A DNA stretch of 64,000 nt from Hydractinia symbiolongicarpus (lineage: Eukaryota; Cnidaria; Hydrozoa; Anthoathecata; Hydractiniidae). Where the stretch lies: contig NC_079880.1 in assembly GCF_029227915.1 (NCBI RefSeq), forward strand, positions 24,802,501 through 24,866,500, given 5' to 3'. The translations under genes and the position numbers were made by a program. Below the pieces are notes generated by a model. That model had not been told where the DNA came from. It searched no databases and saw nothing but the letters and a program-made list of their open reading frames with translations. Position 1 is the first letter of the stretch. Each line of letters opens with the position of its first letter. Below are positions 1 to 11,243 of this stretch, one piece after another.

Positions 1-820
1 GTAAATTTAAGTTAAATTTATTGAAATGAGATATTTTGTTTTAAATAGGACATTCGCCTCTAAGTCTTGAAATATTACAGTTTTCTGTGAATTCGTTGAT
101 AAAAACTACCAATTTTTAAATTTAAAACTGTTTTAAATTTAGTATTGTTTTGTTTATCAAAACAAAATCTATAAAATATGTGAAGAACTAGCCATAATTT
201 TGTCTGATATAAAAAAATGGCGAAGGTTTATATCAATTTTTATCAGTTTTAAAATATTTTCCTTGTTAATTTCTTATCATTCTTTTGTTGTTAGGACTTT
301 CAAAATGTTAAATAAAACTGACACAACAATCAATAAAGTTTAACATCTGGTGCCAATGTCCACAATTCAGCCAAAGAGTGTCTGATATTTTTTATCATGT
401 TCAACACCTAGTTCATCAATTTAACATGAATTGCATGAAATAGCTTTTTCTCTTTAAACCTTCTCAGTTAGTCAGTCCCTCGGATTTTTTAATCTTGTCT
501 CTAATTACAATGTGTAGTTAGAGACAGGATTCCGTCCAAGGAAGTGGAAGCAAATCAAAATAACAATACACCTGACATAATTACGATAGCTAAATATTTA
601 GGCAACAAAAAATATATTGTTTGTCTTTTGTGCCCTTGAGAGTTTAAATTTTTTTAAAAGAAACTTTTAATAATCTGACTTGTCTATAGATGTGATGCAA
701 ATGGTTACATCGACGCCCCGTAAAAAACGTGTAAGCTAAATTCCAGGCAAAAATCATTAAAAACTTGTGAAGGGAATGCACGTTTATTTAAAGCTTGTAT
801 GAAATCAAGATTATTTACCA
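1..820. other. AT-rich stretch, no gene recognised
   Basis: No reading frame here resembles a known protein. The sequence is AT-rich with short homopolymers and no clear inverted or tandem repeats. It may hold the upstream part of the THAP/DDE transposon that follows, but no terminal repeat could be paired. Confidence 0.5.
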
Positions 821-827
821 TATTAAA

Positions 828-1966
828 ATGCAATATAGTTGTTGTATAGTAAACTGCAGTAACAGAAGAAGTAGAAAGAATAAATCTTTTTCGTTTTATA
901 ATATACCAAAAGAAAAAACACCGTTAGAAAAGAGGAGACGCTGGGAGTGGATAAAAGATGTGGGCAGAGAAGACTGGGAGGATTCGAGTGATCAACAAAT
1001 ATTAAAATCCTTAATTAGTAGTGCTCAATTTGATTCAGGAAGGAGATACCTAACCCTAAAAAATACTTAAACTTCGCTATTGTCTTAAGTTTTTACAGTA
1101 GTATCTAAATAAATTTTTCTTAGTTAGTTGGCAGCTAGGTTTTGTTTGTGAGGCAAATATATCTATAAAAAATTGATTTGTTGCCCACAATATTCACCCA
1201 TTTCAAAGATAAATTAGACCAGCGAAAAAAAGGGTACAAAGTTCTGGAGAAAAAAAAGATTTTCATTATCTTCACCACCGCAACTAACAGTAACAGTAAA
1301 AGTAGTGATAAAAAAGCATGTGTAGCTAATAAGAGTTGATTTTGATGTGCATGCGGGTATGGTAGAAAAAGAAGCAGCAGTATTGTCTAATTTAAAGAAG
1401 AAAGGAATGATGTGAAAATGCAACTGGGTGAAGCTAAAGAACAGTTGAATAGTATTAGAATAGAGCTGAACGAAAGAAACTATTCTATTCATAGCAAAAA
1501 AGTTAAAGCAGAAGCAGTTTTGCTTTCAATTGTTGCAATCTACATGTATTTAAATATTCATTTAGCGACCTTCAAATATGACAGCAAGTGCCCAGACAAA
1601 GTCAAATTATAAACATAAAAACACATCTAAATATCTTATTGGAGTTTTCCCTGCTGGTCCAATTATGTTTCTGTCAAGTGCTGGGGTGGCAGAGTTTCAG
1701 ATAAACAAGTCACCATCGAATCTGGATTTATTGAAACGTTGGAAGTTGGTGATTGTATTTTGGCTGACCAAGGTTTTAATATCAAGGAAGACTTGGCAGT
1801 GAAAGGAGCAATTTTAAAAATACTAAGTTTCACTAAAGGAAAATAACAAGGGAATGGGTCAGCATTTGATGCACGTAATCATGCGGAACGAGTCATAGAG
1901 AGAGACAGTAAAGAAATTTTGCATATTGAATTTAAATATCCTAATCACACAAGTACAGAAGTATTG
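828..1966 (+). pseudogene. THAP-DDE_4 transposase remnant
   Basis: From an ATG at 828 the frame gives the first half of a THAP DNA-binding zinc finger: CCIVNC, then SFYNIP and a Trp-containing helix. The second half, which should supply a Cys and a His in a C-x2-HF context, reads ISSAQF, so both ligands appear lost. After a charged segment (about 1410-1610) a second block reads like the DDE_Tnp_4 nuclease of THAP-bearing IS4EU/ISL2EU or Harbinger-like transposons: SNYKHKNTSKYLIGVFPAG near 1600, GDCILADQGF near 1750 with a likely catalytic Asp, and RNHAERVIERDSK near 1880. In this family these form a cut-and-paste transposase. Frame changes and stops separate the blocks, so the gene is dead. 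The superfamily name is an inference from motif order; no terminal inverted repeats were found. Confidence 0.65.
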
Positions 1967-1979
1967 TAACATAAGAATA

Positions 1980-2555
1980 TATAAGAGATATATGTATAAG
2001 TATATTTATAAATTTTTTATTTGTGTGTCTAGCTATTTTTGCTTTTCATAAGTGTTTTGCAGTTTTGACAGTACCATTAACCTGGAACTTCCGTTATTAG
2101 CTGAGAAATATATCAGTAAATCATGAGATTGAAAACCCGTTAAAAGCATCTGCATCTTAAAGTAATATGGGTGACTTTCTTTACGTTTGAGTGTTTGTCA
2201 AAAACAAAGTTTTTGTCGTCTTTATAATTATTTATGCCAAGTTGATATTTATAGGGGCATATAATTTAAAAAAACTTTGGGCTTATGACATGAACAGAAT
2301 ACCAACCCATCATGTGAAGCACCTAAATGTGGATAGTCGCTGTTACGATTTTAAATAAGCTGTTGAGCCTACAAGGGTAACTTGTGCTACTGCAACAGTT
2401 ATTGACCACTTTTTAACAATTTGTGTTGGTAAAGTTTCTCAAAGTAGAGTTTTAAATGTTGGACTATCAAATCACCAAAGGATTTTCTGCCCCAGAAAAA
2501 TACCCACAAGGATATATAAAAATAAACATTATAAAAATAAGGTATCAATTATAAA
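1980..2555. other. Intergenic, nothing recognised
   Basis: No protein match or repeat unit seen. It lies between the THAP/DDE remnant and a dispersed repeat. Confidence 0.45.
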
Positions 2556-2557
2556 AA

Positions 2558-2812
2558 TAAGCTACAAATCGTATCGTTGTTGCATTTACCTACTGACACA
2601 GAGCCCAGGGCTAAGAGAGGTAGACTTGGTACCCTTAGAGAAGTTGTAACAAAGAATGAAAAGCAGCTAACTTGGAAAACAGAAAAGTTTTTGACCTTAC
2701 ACGTAAACACTGGAAAAATCGTATAGTAATGCTTGGGCTGACCAAGAAACCGCCCCTTAAGTTAGACAGCGGCGGCAAACCAGATAACCATTACATATCG
2801 TCTCGAACCTAA
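2558..2812. repeat. Dispersed repeat, copy 1
   Basis: About 255 bp are clearly related, in the same orientation, to 17478-17750. Shared blocks include ACAAATCGTAT near the start, AAAGAATGAAAAGCA, CTGACCAAGAAAC and CATTACATATCGTCTC at the end. The copies differ by many substitutions and small indels, so they are old. No coding capacity is evident; class unknown. Confidence 0.7.
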
Positions 2813-3231
2813 AAAAGTAATTCACTTTACCACCCAGTCAACTTTTCTGCTTCGAAATCCGCCACCCTCCATTATTTGGAAGGAGTTACCAATCGTCTCG
2901 AGATTGCAACTAAAGACCCATTTCAACCATGGCAGATAAAACTGGTGAATTTAAAAATGATAGTTCGAAACATCACGTTTTTCTTATTTTAACTGATATA
3001 TAAAAAAATACTGTCTAACAAATAGCAATAACAAAATATATATACACATCAAAAGCGCAGCATCTGATCATTAGATAAGTTTCAATTGTATAAGGAGGTC
3101 ATTGACCTAATACACCATTATAGTAGCGACATACGTTTTATTGAAAACAATGCAAAATACAGTGGCACACAACAATATGGTGCTTATGAAAGTTTTTGCG
3201 ACAGCTATACACAACATGATTCTATACAGAG

Positions 3232-3282
3232 AAAAGAAAATAATTTACAAAGAGGTGGCAAGCCACCGCAATGATGAACTCA
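3232..3282 (-). repeat. 3' terminal stub of the USP-bearing LINE
   Basis: About 50 bp match the 3' end shared by the larger LINE-USP copies at 5622, 20093 and 31851. The piece contains the perfect inverted repeat GGTGGCAAGCCACC at 3254-3267 and diverges right after GATGAACTCAA. An insertion holding only the 3' end is what an extremely 5'-truncated non-LTR retrotransposition would leave, with the element on the minus strand. Confidence 0.7.
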
Positions 3283-3284
3283 AG

Positions 3285-4620
3285 AAGTGATGGAAATCTT
3301 ATCCAAAGCGATATTGGAAATTTGATAAAACTTCTTTATTAGCCAATCTTGCTTTGCTGCATCTGTCAGTGAGCATTTTGAGAAAACTACTGTTAAGGTT
3401 GTCCAATGGCATACTATTTAGAAGAGCATAAAAACAGCGGATTTCATTACCATTTGGTCATGAAGTTGTCCAGAAATAAGTTGTGGCTCCCCATTAAAAA
3501 AGTACTAAAGGGACAATTTAGGATAACAGCAAAGTGAGAGCTATCCAGATTTGTCATCTCAGAATGCCCCCCGAAAACTGCAGCAATAGGCCTTCAGCGC
3601 AGAAACAAAACAAAATGAAAAGAAAAGTAAAAAAGACCTACTAACTGCAATTATTTAAATTCTTTGAAGGGCGTTGTGCAGAAGGTAAAACAATTTGAAT
3701 GACTTCATACTGAATGAAATAGCAACACTCTGAAAAATGTATAACGCCTGCACAGAATTAGAAAAAACAGAGATTCTGTCAGAGTGCCTTGAATTAAATT
3801 GTGCTCAACTGTGCAGGTCAGTCGTGTGAAGCTGCTGTTCACACTTTTAACAGAAATTAAGTAAACATTCAGGCCCTACAATCTGCAGTGATAAACTCAT
3901 TGCAAAATGGAGGTCTCAAATATTCCATCATTATGACAACAGAACCTGCAGTTTATGGAAAGACATTTTTGTTACAGCTGTTACTTTCAAAGTCTTAAAA
4001 ATCTAGCAACAGCAACATCTGTCTGGTTAGAAGTAGATAATGCGGAGGTAACTTTCCTTAACGATTTGAACACAGAAATGATCACTTGGCATAATTCGCT
4101 GCTTTTGTATTGGGGAGAAAATGTTCTCACTTCCTAGCTCCCAAGACACATCTTGCAAAAGATACGTTTTTTAACTGCAGACACTCCAGTTTTTACGACA
4201 AGTTCATCACCCTTGATACTTATTATCGCATATTGTGCGAGCGTGAAAATCGAATGATGGCTGTGCGGTGAAGAAGTCAAGCACCCAGTTCCAGAAATAC
4301 AACAGAAAAAACTGGTGTCCTTTGGAAAATGCTTTGCAAAACTCTTGAACCGCTAAGCATAATAGACAGTTATCTGACAGTTGACCAACAGATAGCTATA
4401 CATTTTGGTAAAATTTAACAAATATAAATACATGTCAATAAGAATACCACTAGTGTAGAGTTTTGGAACAGAAAAAACAGCTATAAAATGTAAAATATAA
4501 GATTGTCAACAGTTAACTATTATACCTAAATATATGAGAGCTTGAACACTGTTCAATTCTATATAAAAAATATCCGGTTAACTGAAGCATTTTAAAATAA
4601 TAAAATATATATGTGCCAGC
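3285..4620. other. No gene recognised
   Basis: Only short reading frames occur and none resembles a known family. No repeat boundary was found. Confidence 0.4.
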
Positions 4621-4661
4621 TATTGCAAACTGAAAGTCCGGCTCATCAACAAAAGTTGATA

Positions 4662-5100
4662 ATTGCCGTCCAAATTCTGTTCTGCCTACACTGTCAAAAC
4701 TTCTTGAGAAATGTGTTCAGGAATAACTCTTGAAATATCTAGAAGAGAACAACCTGTTGTCTAATTACCAGTTTGGTTACAGGCAAAGAGATGAACTAAA
4801 CTTGCAGCTACCTTGTTCATGGACAACATTAGGATCAAAACCGGTCAGAACGGTATTCATAGACATATCACAAGGATTTGACACCATCAGTTACAGTACA
4901 TTGTTATGGAAAATGGCTGCTTATGGCATTGACAAAGCTGAGAAAAAATAGTTTTGTACTTACTTGATTAATGGGAAACAATATGTCTCGTATGACGATA
5001 AACATTCAGACAGTACGAGTGTTTCCTTATCCAGTTATCATCCTCCATTCTTTCAAGTGTCCCAACCAAATAAATTTTATCTGGATAACAAAAGCTCATC
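4662..5100 (+). pseudogene. Jockey/CR1-type LINE reverse transcriptase fragment
   Basis: Translation from about 4662 gives the N-terminal RT blocks of APE-type LINEs: RPNSVLPTLSKLLEKCVQE, a stop, then YLEENNLLSNYQFGYRQ and VFIDISQGFDTISYSTLL (motif A, with the catalytic Asp). A frame change follows and the next piece, LINGKQYVSY, matches the usual segment after the palm entry. Motifs B and C are absent. It is a dead fragment of roughly 130 residues. The clade (jockey, CR1 or L2-like) cannot be settled from this part. Confidence 0.75.
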
Positions 5101-5621
5101 TGAAATTTTTCTTTCTACGACTGGTGCTACACATCCACCTAACCACACTTACATCATTTCTTCTGTGCGACCAAGATCTTCCTGCTTCACTCCCCATGTT
5201 TCACTACTGTACAACATAACGATGATTATAAGATAACAAGATTAAAAGCTGTCATGGTGTACCATTATGGATAACGAATCAACAGAAAAATACGATTTGA
5301 CTGTCCATCATAACGTGCTCCAGAGTTATGGAAATACCATTATATCAGAAATTAAAATTTTTAAAGCAGCTTTTATCGTTGACATTCTGCATAACAATCA
5401 ACACTTTAGAGCAAGAAGTAACAGCAAATATCAACTGACAAAGAATAAACATTTTTTAGTCGTATAATGAACTGATTATCTTTTTTGCCTTTCTTTAGCA
5501 ATTTTGTTGGTTTTTTTTCATTGTTTTTATGATTAGTTTTTTGTTTTATAGTTTGTTTTTTTTCCTTTTCCTGCGTTGATAAGAAATAGTGCTCAAGCTG
5601 GTCTTGTATACTGTAAACGAA

Positions 5622-6926
5622 AGAAAATAATTTACAAAGAGGTGGCAAGCCACCGCAATGATGAACTCAACCTGTTAGGTCTTTGGAAATAAGCTAGAGG
5701 TTGTACTCCTCTAGAGAAAATGCCTCTAAAAGCACAATTCTCCCTTTTTACAAGGAATTAATTAAAAAAATCTAAAAAAAATAAAAAGGACAAAAAACAT
5801 TTGAAAAGATGAACAGAACTTTAACCAAGGGCAGGTAGGTTTCGACCCATATTTTTGAACCTAAGTACACTGGATGTCTAGCTGGGTCACCTCGAAGAGG
5901 TCCGTGGACGGTCATCAGCAGAAACTAGACATTCCTATCTTCCTAAAATTAACTTTGACCACTTTCTGTTCAACTGTGCTATTCTTTGCTTTTAACTCAG
6001 GTAATAAGTGGAGTCGTTACTCTCCAAAGACAAGATCATGTGTGATCAAACCCCCCCTGCTAATATTTTTTTATTTTTTTATTTATTTATTTTTTTAACT
6101 GGGGTAATAAGTGGAGTTGTCACTCTCCAAAGACAAGACCTAGTATGATCAAACCCTCCTTGCTAACTTAATTTTTATTTGATTTTGTTTTATTTTTGAC
6201 TGGGGTAATAAGTGGAGTCGTCACTCTCCAAAGACAAGACTGAGTGTAGTCAAGCCCCCTTGCTGACTCATTCCGGTTAAAATATTCTTAATCTCAGCTC
6301 TTCTAAAAAGAAAACATATGACTCGTGACTGTTACTAAGGCGGTCATCACAGAAAATTACTGCTCTATCGTTGCAATGTATCCACCTGTGTACCATTTGG
6401 TCGAAGGCTATGGTTGTGTAGTGACCATTATTTAAGTTGCCGCAATGGTTGATAATAGCCCTTAATTGAAATTTTTTACGAAATTTCACTTCTCCATCTA
6501 CGGTTAAAGGTATGGAAAGGGTACCAGGGTAAGCAGTAATACGAGTGGCAATTTTTGACACAAGGCCGTTGGCACTGGCAAAACGTTTTAGCTGTAAAAT
6601 GAGATGGGAACCGCACGACACTACCTCTTTTTCAACTAGAGCAGTTTGATGAGCGTTGCAAACATGACACTAGTAAGCATTGGTGTCTGACAACTCCTCG
6701 CTTTCGAAGAAATTATCTAGGGAAGATTGTAACGTAGGGTGCAGAGAAAGTTGGATGCATGGTGCTATAACTTCTGAGGAGCTGGTAATATGACATGAAT
6801 TGCAAGTGGTTGATGTCTTGATGCCAATACTTAAAAGACTTCCAAGAAACGGAAAGTCTAATGACAGACCAGGTAGGAGATATTCAAGAACCTCGGGGAC
6901 GTCATGCTGAACAAAGATATTAAATG
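5622..6926 (-). mobile_element. LINE-USP copy E, 5'-truncated
   Basis: Minus-strand 3' part of the USP-bearing LINE, nearly identical to copy D (20093-21616). It starts abruptly at about 6926, inside the USP domain, where similarity to D stops. It then carries the C-terminal half of the USP, three 3' UTR repeat units (about 5998-6055, 6098-6165, 6200-6268) and the shared terminal block ending at about 5622 with the GGTGGC/GCCACC hairpin. High similarity to D and F suggests recent spread or duplication. Confidence 0.8.
6277..6905 (-). pseudogene. USP C-terminal half (copy E)
   Basis: The main open part (6277-6621) holds the USP His box region: HLILQLKRF, then NHCGNLNNGHYTTIAF with the catalytic His, then IHCNDRAV and SYVFFLEEL. 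Upstream, to about 6905, out-of-frame translation gives the zinc-ribbon Cys pairs, but one CxxC has become a stop (cacta where copy D has cagaa). The catalytic Cys box is missing because of the 5' truncation, so it cannot be an active deubiquitinase. Confidence 0.8.
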
Positions 6927-6929
6927 CAA

Positions 6930-7630
6930 ACCAACACAGTATCTTAAATTTTGTTCTATGGTAGTTGAGATATTTTTATCCCATATTTTCGAGTAGCTGT
7001 ATATAAAATTTTTGTTGTTATTGAATTCTTTTTCATATCCATACCACAAACCCTTGTATAAAATGGCCTTACTCTGAGCTTCGATTAAAGATCATTCTGG
7101 CAAGAAATTCTTTAAGCAGATTTATCGATTTCAATATAAAAATCTTTACCTTGATACATAAATAATATCTCACCAACATTTTTTTACACTGATTCATAGC
7201 CAGAAAACCCAGCATTTTTTCATTGGCCAATTCTATTGGTCTTTATTCACGTATCGGGAAAAGCCCTTTTGTCCAGAATATTCGGGCGAGTTTCACTCAC
7301 TCTAACGAACATCAAATCTAAAGTTTTTACAGGAGAAAAATGTGGCCAGGCTAACTTACAGATAAATTAAAATGGCCTCCAAAGCGATTATCTACATTGT
7401 TTAATTTAAATTCGGTGACATTCGGTTTCTCCCAGTTTTTAAGCCCAGCGGCTTCTTGTTTAATTCTATTATGACTATCACACCAGCAGTTTCGAACCCT
7501 TTCACTGAACTAACGGGCGCATAAAAAGTTGAGCGGGTTCGGGTCTTTAGTATTGACTCAACTGCTTACTCATTCTAAAAACTAAACCATTGTTCGATGA
7601 TCTTACAAAGTCTGCTATGTTTAAGTTGAC
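6930..7630. other. No gene recognised
   Basis: Between a LINE-USP truncation point and an RT fragment. Short frames only, no recognised motif. Confidence 0.4.
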
Positions 7631-7634
7631 TGAT

Positions 7635-8480
7635 TCAAAGTACTTTAGCACAATTTAAGGAGCAAAATATCTTTGATGGCATGTTACTACTTTTGTAAGG
7701 CATCCTTACTATTGAAAATGGAATGTCATCTTTTTTATCAAACAGACACAATGAAAACGTTCTATTGGTTAGGGTTATGTCTAGATCTAGGAATGATGCT
7801 TTGACACCACCATGCTCCTTTTTTAACTTAAGTTCAGGAGGATAGATTTCGTAAAAATGCTTCGCAAACAAACCATCATCGTTTATAGCAATTACATCAT
7901 CAATAAATCAAAAGGTGTTGCCAAACTTTCTTGCTGCTTCCTTATCCACTGGCTTTCATAATAAAATGAAAACAGGTTTGCAATAAATGAGGCAGGATCA
8001 GATCCTATAGGAATACCTATTACGTGCTGGAATAGAGTATTTCCACACATAAAACACAAAATTATCCATAAGATATTGTAGACCTGTTTAAATTCTTTGT
8101 CAAAGGTAATGTCATGTTTAGAAGTATTTGAGACCCACTTAGCACCATACTTAGTTACCACAACATGTTAGCTTAGCTGATCTTGAAAACAAAAGGCAAT
8201 CAACTCATTTAAAACAGAAAGTAATTTCTGATGTGGAATCATACCTTTTCCTCTAGACCTACAACTTAATTTCTGAATATTTTTGATAACCGGTCCATTT
8301 TTTTGCAAGACCCAAAGAGGTGTGACACCAGAATAAAAATGATTTTTCTTGGTAAGTCTGAACCTGAAAACTAAATAGCTCCAAAATGGAAGAAATGGAT
8401 TTTGATAATGGCTTATTGGCACATTTAGGTGCCCCGATGATGAAGCTAAATTTTAAAGAATCCGATATCATGGCAAACTA
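7635..8480 (-). pseudogene. Penelope-like reverse transcriptase fragment
   Basis: Three minus-strand frames, shifted relative to one another, form one RT. Going 5' to 3': KFSFIIGAPKCANKPLSK, a degenerate palm, GIPIGSDPASFIANLF with YYES, the catalytic FIDD (about 7880-7892, in a third frame), IYPPELKLKKEHGG, SFLDLDITL, and DIPFSIVRMPYKSSNMPS. This order (GIPxGSDPA, then xIDD, then SFLDL) belongs to a group common in marine invertebrates that I associate with Penelope-like elements; that placement is uncertain. No GIY-YIG nuclease is seen. At least two frameshifts make it non-functional. Confidence 0.75.
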
Positions 8481-9059
8481 ACTTTATACTGGTTAGCTGG
8501 AGTAAAAAAGTTAAAGCAGTTGTATTACGTTCACCCTCAAATACAACTTAGCCTGTACTACTACATCCTCATGCAGCACAATGCTTTCGAAGATTTCTTT
8601 ATTTGTATTTATAAAATTCAGCAACAGCTGCCTTGTTTTTGTGTTCCAGAATTATGTCTAAATTTTAAAAAGAAGTATTTGATGTTGCCATCAATCTAGA
8701 AATAGTTCCGAAATACATAAGTTATACAAAATTTCAGAAATATCGAAGGGTTAATCTTTTTTAAAGCAACAAGTAACAAGTTGTGTGTTCAAATCATTTT
8801 ACATTTAGTTAACCAACTCATCAAAAAGCTATACACTGACAAAAAACTTACCTGCATGTAGTTTTCAAGTCTCTCTTAAAAAACACAAAACTTGTCATAT
8901 AATACGGCTTCACGTCCAAGGTAGCACTGTGGATACTTTTGAAGATGAGAATAATACTGACAACGTACTTAATGATTCGCAAAAAAGCCAAGAAGTTCAT
9001 TGCTTGCTGCAAATTGCACTTAATTTTTCGGATTTTACTCAAAATTGTGATGTTAATTT

Positions 9060-9722
9060 TTAAACTGGTTTTGTAAACTCATCAATATTTGAAATTGTGT
9101 TTGATGATCTGTCAACAGTCACTATTGACATGCATTATTGGAAGGGAACTTCAAACACATCAGAAGATTTAACTTCACCCAGAAAAAAAAAACGCTTGTG
9201 TATTTACAACGTGAATTCAAATGATGTCTAAGGAACTAGATTGCTTATAGTTTTGCCAGAAAGACACCTGATTCACAGAAACCTATTGCTCCAAGTTATT
9301 TATGGGGACGCCATCTAGCCTAATTGTAGATGCTATATGCTAATTAATTTAAAAGCATCATTTAACTGTGACGTACTTAGTTGAAACAACACCAAATGGT
9401 GCAATTTCATATCTTTCTAAGTGCTATGGTGGACCGAGCGATCTATTATTGTTTCAATGGACCAAGTCATGGCAGACAGAGGGTTCAAAATACAAGACAC
9501 TTTAAAATTTTATCATTGTTCTGTGGCAATGCCTCTGTCAAAACATACAAATTTCCAAATGAAAAAAACAGATATGTTGAACTAGCCATAAAAAGGATGA
9601 AAAATTTCCCAATATTAAGTACTGAGCAACCAATATTATCGTTGCCGCTAGTTGATGACTTAGGTACAGCTTGTGCTGCGTTTACAAATGAAAAGGGTTT
9701 ACGATACAGCAAGCTGCACTGA
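9060..9722 (+). pseudogene. DDE_4-type transposase remnant, second copy
   Basis: Frameshifted plus-strand reading gives the same domain as at 1.6-1.97 kb: YLVETTPNGAISYLSKCYGG (about 9374-9433), VMADRGFKIQDTL with a catalytic Asp (about 9465-9505), and a C-terminal stretch RYVELAIKRMKNFPILS (about 9570-9622) followed by DDLGTACAAF. This is the order of the DDE_Tnp_4 nuclease in THAP or Harbinger-like transposons. Stops and shifts split it. The N-terminal DNA-binding part is not recognisable; a KRKK-like basic patch occurs near 9185. Confidence 0.65.
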
Positions 9723-10184
9723 AGTATCTTGTCTACAGGGACGGTGGGTGTAAATAAAATTGGGATTAGGCTCCCAGAAGAAGGTGCTGAATACACTTTC
9801 TTGCTTATTACAAGCATGAGTACCGTCCAACTTGGACCTATAACTATTCTCTGAGAAAATCTTAAAGAGAAAAAACAATCCTTCAATCACAAACAATACG
9901 ACAAAAGACAGAGCTAACAACATAAACGGACTGGTTACAGAACAAACACAAATAGAAAAAATGTATATCTCAAAAATATGTAATAAAAAAAAAGTTGAAT
10001 AAAAACCCTCCTATGCGCCAGAACTTGTGACTCTGGCTGTAGCTTTCCACATGTGTTACAGGGCCCCAACACTCAGCCTTACACAGGAGGTTGTCATGAC
10101 AGGACCAGCCTGTACATATTTTGACTAAGGACAGGAGGGTTGTCAAGCCTGAAGACCAAGTTAGCAAACTTGGGCACCTTACTG

Positions 10185-10620
10185 AACTGGGGTAATAATT
10201 GGGGTCGTTACACCCAAAGACAAGCTAAAAGCAAACCCCCTTGCTAAGCTTATTTTAAGTTACCAGAGAAGAGTGAGCTGAACTCTTTACCCTCTGGGTA
10301 TTGACGGTAAACTGGTTCTGGAATGAACTAGCTGGAGTAATACAAAACCGCTCGGATTTACATTTTCCTTCTCCCATGACCCTGGAAGTACAGGTTTTAT
10401 AAACGTAATAATAAATGTGAAAGAAAGAAAGAAAAAGCGGATCAAAAGCGAACGTAACAAAGAATATAACATGAATTGTTGTTGAGAATAGGTGGAGAGC
10501 ATTTGCAAACCGCTCTATCGTTGCAGTGGTACCAAGAATTTGTGGCAGGATCCTTAACATAAGCCCAATAATGACCTGCAGCCAACGTACCGGAGTGATT
10601 AATTGTTGCTAAGAATGAGT
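10185..10620 (-). mobile_element. LINE-USP copy G, short 3' piece
   Basis: Minus-strand fragment of a second USP subfamily shared with copy B. Between about 10620 and 10440 it encodes NHSGTLAAGHYWAYVKDP with an intact catalytic His, then WYHCNDRAV. The 3' UTR (10260-10440) matches that of copy B at 13145-13300, including CTCTGGGTATT and TTTACATTTTCC. One unit of the family's 3' UTR repeat lies at about 10185-10250. Nothing upstream of the His box remains. Confidence 0.7.
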
Positions 10621-10693
10621 AGTTCTGATTAAACTTAAACCACCTTTATGCTAGAGTTAGTAACTACACCATCTTGAAACACAATAATTTAAC

Positions 10694-11243
10694 TTCCTTG
10701 TAGATATTTTAAAAAATACGCATTTTTTATTTGAAATATACTTCGACATTATCTCATGTCATCTTCAGTCAATATGATAAAACATTACAAGTTGTCGTAA
10801 TTATAAATACAAAACTAGTTTTCTATTCTAGATTATGCACAAACAAAATGGCAACTCAAATTGAAAGAAGGGTTGCTTAAAAGTTGGGAAAATCCAGATT
10901 TAAATAAACAGGTTAAGTATGTTGATAAAAATCTAACAGTCTACCATTTTTTCTCTCTCTTGGTACTCACACTTTTTCTTTTGTCTTCTTCCATCGCGCT
11001 TTTTTTTCACCGCTTTTACTATAGAGCCGTTGATGATTTTTTTGTTCTTTCATCCATTACTCTGCAAAAGTTTTTATCATATATTAATACTCTTTAATTA
11101 CTTTCCATTGTATTACGTATATACTCATTATTTTAACTAGTTTTGTATTTATATTGTGACAACTTGTAATTTTTTATCATATTGATGCGTATTTTTTCTT
11201 AAAATATTAACTCACATTGTGCTAATACGATTCCTTGTAGATA
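10694..11243. repeat. Inverted-repeat unit between 13-bp direct repeats
   Basis: An imperfect inverted repeat of about 50 bp pairs 10771-10822 with 11133-11184, and a second arm AAAAAATACGCAT near 10709 pairs with ATGCGTATTTTTT near 11184. The unit is bracketed by the direct repeat TTCCTTGTAGATA at 10694-10706 and 11231-11243. The 300-bp loop has one short frame (10861-11097) with a hydrophobic stretch and no known relatives. It looks like a foldback or MITE-like unit; a 13-bp target duplication would be unusually long. Confidence 0.5.

Noticed and set aside
5874-6098. Plus-strand open frame in LINE-USP copy E (and its twin at 32110-32298)
   Set aside because: It lies in the conserved 3' UTR, antisense to the element, and its similarity between copies follows from DNA conservation.
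9485-9923. Minus-strand frames of 133 and 74 codons
   Set aside because: Antisense to the DDE_4 transposase remnant; no domain of their own.
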